From Dryas octopetala (Eukaryota > Streptophyta > Magnoliopsida > Rosales > Rosaceae): DNA of 64,000 nt. The translations under genes and the position numbers were made by a program. Every line of letters begins with the position of its first letter. Position 1 is the stretch's first letter. Where the stretch lies: assembly GCA_963921425.1 (NCBI GenBank), contig OY992840.1:16470621-16534620 (forward strand). Reading direction: 5' to 3'. Positions 1 to 9,700 of this stretch are shown here, piece after piece. The notes beneath the pieces were generated by a model that was not told the origin of the DNA, did no database searches, and saw nothing but the letters and a program-made list of their open reading frames with translations.

Positions 1-1427
1 CAACCACTCCTAGGCCTGCCTAGAGTGTCCAATTCATTTGGGTTAGTAATTATAGCAGCTTTGTCAAGGCACTTGAACCTATTAGTGTGAGGGAGCTTCA
101 ATAACATTTGTGTCTCAGAAGTATTAACTACAGGTGGATCATAAAAGGAGTACTCAGAATTTGGTCCAACACTAACACTGCATTTTCTACAGGCTGCTAT
201 GATCACCTTGGCTATGTCTGCAAATATGCTCCCTTGGGGCTTGTGGTAAATATAAGTGTGGCGGCCAATCAAGAAAATGGTTATGGAGAAAGCAAGGCAG
301 GCTGTGGGGATAACAAATCCTAGAGCCCAACTGATATTAGTCTGAACGTAGACAACTCCGGTGAGGGCTATAATGAGAGCAATGGTGAAAGAGAAATACC
401 ACCAATTGAAAAAGCTTTCTAGTTGTGCTCTTCCTTTTTCTGTTCTGGTGTCAAATTGGTCAGCACCAAAGGCAATGTTGCAGGGCCTAATCCCACCTGC
501 TCCTAGTGACAGCAATCCTAGACCGGTGAAGAGTACCCCAAGCTGCCAACCTTGGGGCTGAGGGCATTGGGGTTGGGGTTCCCCTTTGCAGGTTGGGGGT
601 CTTAACTGGTGTATTCCTGCAGTAAGGGCTATGGTTCCCATACCCTGAAAACAAAAATGCAACCATCATTCAGAGTTCATTTTCCTGATTTAGGGTCACA
701 TTTAATAACTAAAAAAAATCACTAGGAGATCTTAAACACCCTGATCATAGAACATACTTAACAAATGAAGAATTGGAAAAGACAGGGGATTAATTAACAC
801 ACAGTACTTGTTCTAAGCACTGACTGGTTGATTATTTCTATTCATATGGATTATGTTACTTGATGCAATTCAGGAAATCGAACATTAAAAAAAAAAAAAA
901 GGAGTCTTAAATAATTCTTATTGATCTGATCCCAACTCATTTTGTTTTGTTTGAATTACCCCTATATATATATCAACCTACTGGGGCATTAGAAAAGAGA
1001 AAGATCATCAATCTTACCAAGAAAGATGATATGGAGCCTAAGAGGAGGGTACGAAACCTTCCCAGATAAGCATCAGAAACAAAAGCACCTGCTAATGATA
1101 CCACGTTGGAGGAACCACTCCATATGTTAACCACATTCACCACAAATATACCACTCAGGTTGTATTTTGTAGTCAAGTACACTGTGATATTGGCTATCAA
1201 ACTCATTGAAGCCAGCTTCTCAAACGACTCATTCCCTTCAAATAAAAAAGAAAAAAAAAATTAATACAAGATAAAACTGTATTCAAATGTTCACATATAT
1301 TGCACATGAGTAATGTTACATACCCAGAATGTATTTGATTGCTCTCCATCCTCCTGCTGCTTTTCTAGAAGCAGCAGGTGGGAGTGGAGGGGCTTCCTCT
1401 ACTGAAGAAGAATTGTTCACATTCTCC

Positions 1428-1429
<2 letters not shown>
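1..1429 (-). CDS. NRT1/PTR family (NPF2.13/NRT1.7-like) transporter, 5' part
   Basis: Proton-coupled MFS transporter of the NPF2 group (nitrate, glucosinolate or related anions; substrate not decidable here), plasma membrane. Three exons are readable on the minus strand: about 1429-1324, 1235-1018 and 644 to beyond base 1, with canonical GT-AG borders and matching phases. The start at 1429 gives MENVNNSSSVEE, then GGWRAIKYIL, then the family hallmark GNESFEKLASMSLIANI across the first splice junction. Exon 2 has NIWSGSSNVVSLAGAFVSDAYLGRF; exon 3 has GAGGIRPCNIAFGADQFD, SFFNWWYFSFT and FKCLDKAAI, all in NPF order. The C-terminal half (remaining helices) lies outside the window. No frameshift is seen. 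The leader directly upstream of the ATG is a long GA repeat. Assignment to NPF2.13-like rather than NPF2.11-like rests on remembered similarity and is less certain than the family. Confidence 0.93.

Positions 1430-1430
<1 letters not shown>

Positions 1431-1502
<72 letters not shown>
1431..1502. repeat. (CT)n microsatellite in the NPF gene leader
   Basis: About 35 near-perfect CT dinucleotides on the plus strand, that is (GA)n in the sense of the minus-strand transporter, beginning two bases upstream of its ATG. Likely length-polymorphic and probably part of the 5' leader or core promoter. Confidence 0.95.
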
Positions 1503-1504
<2 letters not shown>

Positions 1505-2328
1505 TCACTCTCTCTTTCCCTCACTTTCTCTCTGTTTCTATTTATATAAGACCACACAGTGTCAGTTAGACAAGTCCTCAAAAATAAGATAGAAATATTC
1601 TAAATCAGTGATGACTTTGTTCCACCTACTTACCCGGACTAGCCCCAAGGTTTCAAATCAGAAATGGTTGCATGTATTTTGTGGTTAGAAACTTACAGAA
1701 GGCCCCATTATATGAAGGGATTTAGACCATGATTTTAATCAAATGGCTCTGGAGCCTGTGATTTTCTGTTGGAATGGGGTATAGTATAGGCCACTGTGAG
1801 GTCCACTGCATGCAATGTTTTCAAACAAATTTGAGAGAAAATTGCATTCAGTCTTTGTACCAAAAAATATGGGATTCAGTGTTGAAGTCTTAACATAGAG
1901 ATGGTGTGTTGCTGAATCATAGCCAAAATCTGAAGCAGTTTGTTATGGGTGTGATGACTTGTGAGTTATGACCACGTACTGACTTTGATCCTAAGTTTGC
2001 GTACAGCATTTTCTTATGACTCTCATTACACTAACAAACTACTCAAACACAATTTTTTTTTCGGTCAACAAACACACACAATTTATTGTTCTGCCCAAGC
2101 CTTATGTTTCTCTGAATTGTGTGTTCACTGTTCAAAGCAAAACTGTGATATGTTCTGTTAGGCCATATAAAAAGTTAGGCCCAATCTAACACAGGTCCAT
2201 TGTATTAGGCCTAACTAGAACTTATGTGATCACAAATTGGGCCCGTTATTTATTTTGTGGGGCTGAATAGTATAAAGGGAAATTCTAAAAAGACCCTATT
2301 TTTTACTTTCAAAACCTAACAATCTTTG
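1503..2328. other. intergenic, upstream of the NPF gene
   Basis: AT-rich DNA between the NPF leader and the first MITE. It presumably holds the divergent promoter of the NPF transporter. I see no gene, RNA or clear element in it. Confidence 0.5.
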
Positions 2329-2450
2329 GGAAAATTCTAAAAAGACCCTCTTTTTTTCTTGCCAGACCCCACATGCTCACTACACTCTATTCAAGTAAAA
2401 CATAAGTGTGGGGTCTGAAAAGCAAAAAAAGGGTCCTTTCAGAATTTTCC
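2329..2450. mobile_element. short foldback MITE
   Basis: Imperfect inverted repeat with arms of about 45 bases (2329-2373 and 2407-2450). The outer part is GGAAAATTCTAAAAAGACCC and its complement; the inner arms meet around AGACCCCACA. A diverged extra copy of the outer arm lies at 2278-2297. It has no coding capacity. From 2451 to 3300 I see only AT-rich intergenic DNA. Confidence 0.6.
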
Positions 2451-3300
2451 ATCAACAAGCCCAAAAGGCAATTGAAGGTAGGCCCAACTACAAAGAAAGC
2501 AACTTAACATAGTCCATTGCATCCGTTACCCAAGGAGGCAAGGAGAATATAAATCCACAATGATCCAAAACATGACCAAGGGTTGTATAAATATGTCTAT
2601 TCTATAAAGGTATATACATATTAACATTTCAAAAAATAGTATTTTGGTAAAAATTTACTTTTTTTTTTTGGTCCATGGTAAAAATTTACTGGATGCATGA
2701 TTGCATGCTTTCTAAAAATTAATAAAAGTATAAATAAAAACTTTGTTAGTGTAGTTTTGTGTTGTTTGGGTCTCTGCCCCCAAATGTACCCAAAAAAAAA
2801 AAAAAGAGTATAAATATATAGTACCATGTTTTTTTCTTTATTTTCGGTTATTACATAAATACCCCTGAGGTTTTGCTGGCTAAGTCTTCACTGTGAATCA
2901 CATTCCTAGGATCCTTTAGCTGATGAAATGGATTTTTACTTTGAGACAGCGACGAAGCTCATTATACTTTGTTTCGTATTAAAAAAAATTTAAACAGAAC
3001 AAAAAATCCATCAAATTTTGTAAACATATTATAATAAAAATATAACTATAATAAAAAAGAATAGCTCCAGGTTAATGAAGACACACAATCCAGATTTATC
3101 AATAATCGAATTAGACGGGCGCAACTTCCAACTTGGCCATGAAGCATATTTATTATTTCCTATTTAATCTGATTGAACAAAGAACCCTTCAAATTCATCA
3201 TATATTCATATATAATATTATGTAACATAATATCTTTGAAGGGTGTGACACCGGCCCTAGCAGTTATATATCTAGGTGTCCAGTGGGGTTGGTTCCCTTT

Positions 3301-3361
3301 GTCTACTTGCTCCCCCTGGTCACACAGAATAAAAACTCGGAATCTACCTCAACTATATAGC
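3301..3361 (+). promoter_or_regulatory. core promoter of P450 copy A
   Basis: A block resembling TTGCTCCCCCTGGTCAC, then AATAAAAACTCGGAATC and a TATA box (ACTATATAG) about 80-90 bases before the ATG. The same arrangement precedes copies B and C, so it was duplicated with the genes and is more conserved than the surrounding DNA. The role is inferred from position and conservation. Confidence 0.6.
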
Positions 3362-3439
3362 AAAGTGTGGCAGTGTCATTAGCAAATACACAACAGGAGA
3401 GGAAATTCCAAGAGGGGTTCAATTAGCATAATTTGTAAC

Positions 3440-3717
3440 ATGGATATTTCTATGGGGGTGTGGGTGGCTTTGGTTTTGGGAGGTTTGCCACTGTTGGGGT
3501 TGCTCTTGTGGTGGTGGAATGAGTTTTGGTATGTGCTTCCTCTCAAACTACAACACTCGGCTACTACCGCCAAATTGCCGCCGGGCCACTTGGGATTTCC
3601 ATTCTTGGGTGAAATGCTCACTTTTCTTTGGTATTTCAAAATTCTTCGCCGTCCAGATGAATTTATCAATGCTAAACGAGCCAAGTAGGATTTATATATT
3701 TCCTTTCAATTCGTTTT

Positions 3718-3757
<40 letters not shown>

Positions 3758-6700
3758 GAGTGCTCTAAAACTAACTGGTTAGTAAATTAATACGAAGCTA
3801 ACCATGCTTTCGGAACCACTACATAACTAATCTCATAATCTGAACCGTCAATTATTTAGGTCATACTTCAAAGATCATCATTGCAAAAAATCAACTAAAT
3901 CGGAAATTATGTTGTCATCTAATTTAGATCAAATAAATAGACGATCAGTGTTTTTGATAAAAACATAGAAATAGTTGTTGTTATAATCAAATGACTAACA
4001 CTACAAGAAAAAAGGGTTTGGGAGAGGAACGAAATTCGTCGCCCAAAGTAGAGTTTCGTCGCCCAAACGTTTGGGCGACGAAATGCGTTCGTCGAGCGTT
4101 TGGACGCCCAAAATGTGACGCCCAAAGACAACTGGGGCAACGGATTTTTTTCGTCTCCTAACACATAAAATTCGTCGCCCAAAACATGTTTAGGCGACGG
4201 ACAAATTTCGTTGCCCAAAGAGGGTTTGGGCGACGAACACACTTATTCCTCGCCCAAAGCATGTTTGGGCGACGAAAAATTTCGTCGCCTAAACAAGATT
4301 TGGGAGAGGAATAACTAATTTCCTCGCTGGAACGTGCTTTGGGCGACGGAATGTTTCGTCGCCCAAAGCATGTTTAGGCGACGAAAAATTCCGTCGCCCA
4401 AACATGCTTTGGGCGAGGAATAGCTTTTTTCGTCACCCAAACACCCTTTGGGCGACGAAAAATTCCGTCGCCCAAACATTATTATTATTTTTTTAAATTG
4501 TTTTTTTTATCTAAATTTAATATTTAAAAAAAATTCTTTATTCAAAAACTATATAAAACAAAATTCATAAATTTATATATAAAAATATCCATACAAAGTA
4601 GTAATTAACCCTAATATATATAGTCAATCTATTCTAAACTAGTAGCATCATCATCATTCATATCTGACGGAGGTTGATGAGAAGATGGTGGCGGGACAAA
4701 CCCAGGTATCGCCTTGGTCAATGCAGCATACAACGCCTCCTTCTCCGCTCTCTCAGCTCGTAAGTCCTCTTGCAACTTCTTCACTTGAGCGGACAACCCT
4801 GCGACGACTGCAGATGGCTGAGACGAAGATGAAGACGAAGACGAGGATCGAACATCACGAATCCGCCCATATCCCATGCCGCGTATTTCCTTACCGGGCC
4901 TAACACCCAGTGAGTCTATCATAATACGAAGTCCGACATCGGGATCGGGTACTGGAATCGACTTCAACGGAGTACCCGGAGGGTGCTGCTCGGCCAAGCT
5001 CTCCAAATATATTCTCGAGTTGGCCACCATCTCATCCTTCAAAATGTTATATATACAAGTAACCAATTAGAAAAATAAATATAAAAAATTGTGAAAAAAA
5101 TTAAAATATAAAAAACTAACATGTTTTGCCTTGGCCGCATCACAACCGGGATGAACATAGATATCTCCGAAAGTATCTATCTCCGGGAATTGCGACCCAC
5201 GCTGAAAAAGAAAATAATTTTGTCAAAGACCCAACCAATATTAAAGAATATATATATATTAAATTAAATAATGACGTACCCGACGTCGCGACTCCACTCG
5301 ATATGAGATGGGCGTCGGACCACTATGATGGTTAAACGGCTTCCCTTTCCGATTTCTGGCGTTGGCGACCGACTTCTTCTGTTAAATATTAAGCAAATTA
5401 TAAATATGTTAGTGTATGTATACAATAATAGAATAACAAAACAATAATCGATTTTTTAAAGTCTTAAAATGATAAAACGTACCAAAAACGACGGACTCAT
5501 GAAATGATCGCACAAAAAACGCCACTGGTCAGACCGCTCTACCAACTCCATAGGGGGGTTCGCCAATGCCTCAACTGCCGACGAAAATCCCTTGAAATGC
5601 ACGTGTAGTTCGTGCTTCCACTGCCTGTAGGACTTGATGAGTAAATCTGTCATGTACGTGACAGTGAGGGGATCATCCATCTGAATGTCAAAGTTAACCT
5701 GAAAAAAATATTAGATTGTTATGAATGATCAAATTTATCATTTTGAATTAATTATTGAGCTATATACTCATTGAGATGGAGCGGATCACTTTGTGTTGAA
5801 TCTCTGCCGGCAATTTTTTCCAAGTGGTTGCAACCATGGCGCACTCGGCACGAACAATAGCCCCCACATCATGCGAGAACAAACTGTCAACGTTAGGATC
5901 TAACGGTCGTCGGCCGTTTTGCACACACATGACTGGAATCCGCGCCCCAGTACTGCGCACGATCCGAGAGGACTTCAACCCACTACATGGTCCCCTCGTC
6001 GCAGTGGATGACGTGGCAGTAGATGAAGCGGAAGCGGAAGCGGTGACCTGACTAGAGCGGTGAGATCGACGGGCCCTCCGTGGCATAGAGGGGCTCCCAG
6101 TACTCGAGGATGGCTGAACTACATCATTGGGAGCTGACTCCATCGCCTTTCACCTTATAACTAAATTATATTTCTCAAACTAATTAATCTACATTTTGTA
6201 ATTAAACTAAATTTTATATTTAAAAACTAACAAACTAACTAATCCACATCACATGAACCGCTAACCACAACACATAATTGTGCACTCCCAAACTGTCCAT
6301 GGGTAATTTGGACAATTCAAGAATCATATTGGAGCGCAGTCACGCCCAGCGCCCATGCGCGCGTCCAATAGATTCTCGAACGGGTCTAAGGTGAATTTAA
6401 ATTTAGTGTACAAAGTTATCCACTGATAACTTCGCACGACTAGTTAAATGTACAAAGTTATCGATTGATAACTTCGCACAAGCGCTTCGTGCCACATGAC
6501 CTCACCCAGTACTCGAGGAGTGCTGGACTACGTCATCGGAAATTTTGCAATTACAACTAAACTAAATGTAACATACAAACTAAACTATAATTAATCTAAC
6601 AATATACATATAAGCATACAAACAAACTATTAAATTTTAGCATATAAAAACATACAAATTAATTAATCAATTTTGTAATTAATTTTAACATACAAACTAA

Positions 6701-9700
6701 TTCACTCAAAAATTTAATACAATTATATATGAAACATTAAATACTAAATTATACAAAAACTTAACTAAAAGATAGATTAAACACATACCTCACCAAAAAT
6801 GTAATTATCCTTCACAACAAATGCAACACTATCCTTCCTTCACCAAAAAAGAAATCATTGTCAAATATGAGCCCAACATCAATCTAAATTCAGATTTCAC
6901 AACCAAACCACTAAATTAAAAAAACCCACAACATTAACTAATTACCACTAAAATCAGAAATTTCACAACCAATTTATGCAAAATCCACAACAAGTACAAA
7001 ATCCACAATATTAGAAAACATAAAAAACAGAAAATACCATAAAAAACAGAAAATACAAAAAAAAAACCCAGAAAATACCATAAATTCAAAAAAAAAAAAA
7101 AAACCTGTTTCGGCTTGGAGGGGGGGTTTTGGGTGAGCTGGTTTCGGCTGGGGAGGGGGATGGGTTTCGGTGGGGGTGGGTTTTCGGGGGAGGGTGGGTT
7201 TCGGGTGGGGGGTGGGTTTCGGCGGGGGTGGGTATTCGGGTGGGGGGTGGGTTTCGGCGGGGGTGGGTATTCGGGGGGGGTGGGTTTCGGCGGGGGTGGG
7301 TTTTCGGGGGGGTGGATTTCGACGAGGGTGGATTTTCAGGGGAGGGGGGGTGGGTCTCCGATGGGGGGGGGTGGGTTCTCGGGGGGGGGGGGGGTGGGTT
7401 GCCGATGGGGGGGGGTTTTGGGTTTCGGGGAAGGAGGGAGGAGGAGGAGGAGGCGGAGGGAGGAGGAGGAGGAGGAGGAGGAGGGAGTGAGAGCTGAGGG
7501 AAGGAAGAGGGTGCGGCGCTGCGAGGGTGAGGCACTGAGTGAGCAAGAGTGACTGAAGTGAACCCAGAAATGGGTATTAACTTAAAGACTTTGGGCAACG
7601 AACATGAATTCGTCGCCTAAAGTCACTTTGGGCGACGAATTCATGTTCGTCGCCCAAAGTTGTTGACTTTAGGGCACCGTTTTATCCCGCCATAATTTCA
7701 GACTTTGGGCGACGCACTGTTCGTCGCCTAAAGCTACATTTCGTCGCCCAAAGTTGAATTTTTTTATGAACCATGATTGTTCATACGTTCGANNNNNNNN
7801 NNNNNNNNNNNNNNNNNNNNNNNNNNNNNNNNNNNNNNNNNNNNNNNNNNNNNNNNNNNNNNNNNNNNNNNNNNNNNNNNNNNNNNNNNNNNNNNNNNNN
7901 NNNNNNNNNNNNNNNNNNNNNNNNNNNNNNNNNNNNNNNNNNNNNNNNNNNNNNNNNNNNNNNNNNNNNNNNNNNNNNNNNNNNNNNNNNNNGAAGAGGG
8001 TGCGGCGCTGCGAGGGTGAGGCACTGAGTGAGCAAGAGTGACTGAAGTGAACCCAGAAATGGGTATTAACTTAAAGACTTTGGGCAACGAACATGAATTC
8101 GTCGCCCAAAGTGACTTTAGGCGACGAATTAACACGTTCGTCGCCCAAAGTGACTTTGGGTGACGAATTCATGTTCGTCGCCTTAAGTATCTTTGGGCGA
8201 CGACCATGAATTCGTCACCCAAAGTCACTTTGGGCGACGAACGTGTTAATTCGTCGCCTAAAGTCACTTTGGGCGACGAATTCATGTTCGTCGCCCAAAG
8301 TTGTTGACTTTAGGGCACCGTTTTATCCCGCCATAATTTCAGACTTTGGGCGACGCACTGTTCGTCGCCTAAAGCTACATTTCGTCGCCCAAAGTTGAAT
8401 TTTTTTATGAACCATGATTGTTCATACGTTCGAGCTCCAATACCAAACTTCTAGATCTCCAATTGACCTAATATTTTAGAGGAATGATCTTTGAGTGACA
8501 AACTAATAAATGAACGGTTCAGATCGTTAAAAACACAATCGACATATAAGGTTCTACATATAAATCAGTGGTTTTTGCATTTGAAGAATAAAATTATATC
8601 AACTCTTTTGTTAAAACCTTGTAGCTTCAATAATTGTGAAGACCACAACGTGATTATCATAATCAGAGCCATTCTTCATATATGTTCATACTCAAAGATC
8701 AACCCTGGAAAAAATCGGCTCAATCGGAGTTCATCTACCCATTCGATTATTATTATAAGAATCAAGATCGTTCATACATCCTAAATGCTAAACCTAACTT
8801 CTACATCTCCAATTGAGTTAATTTTTTGCATGGATGATCTTTGAGTGAGGCACTAAGGAATGATCGGTTCGGATCGTTAAAAACACAATACAAAAGTGAT
8901 CTTCTACATACAAATACACTTGAAGAGTATAATTATATTAACTTTTGGGTAGAAATTTTGGTGATTCAACAATTTGTGAAGACTACAATGTGATTTCAAC
9001 GATCGGAACCGTTCATTCTATTCGTTTATACTGGAAGATCATCCCTGCAAAAAATCGGCTAAATCGGAATTCATCTCATACTTCGATTCGTATTACAAAA
9101 TTTACAATCGTTCATAAGTTCAACCACCGTTACCTAACTTCTACATCTCCGATTGAGCTAATTTTTTGCATAGATGATCCTTAAGTGAGGCACTAAGGAA
9201 TGATCGGTTCGGATCGTTAAAAACACAATACAAAAGTGATCTTCTACATACAAATACACTTGAAGAGTATAATTATATTAACTTTTGGGTAGAAATTTTG
9301 GTGATTCAACAATTTGTGAAGACTACAATGTGATTTCAACGATCGGAACCGTTCATTCTATTCGTTTATACTGGAAGATCATTCTTGCAAAAAATCGGCT
9401 TAATCGGAATTCATCTTATACTTCGATTCGTATTACAAAATTTACAATCGTTCATAAGTTCAACCACCGTTACCTAACTTCTACATCTCCGATTGAGCTA
9501 ATTTTTTGCATGAATGATCCTTAAGTGGGGAATTAAAAAATGAATGGTTATGATCTTTGGAAATACAATCGTATAGTATGCTATTACATATATAAAATTG
9601 TAAACAGAAAAATATTCTTACTTTGGGCGAGGAACTACAAATTTCGTCGCCCAAAGTTATCTTGGGCGAGGAACCTCACAATTCGTCGCCCAAAGTAACT

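Noticed and set aside
6974-7598. Pro-rich and Gly-rich open frames of 100-190 codons on both strands
   Set aside because: All come from one G-rich repeat tract; the composition is repeat-driven and the frames overlap on both strands. Not supported as proteins.
7754-8135. Open frames crossing 7793-7992
   Set aside because: They consist mostly of undetermined bases in the assembly gap.
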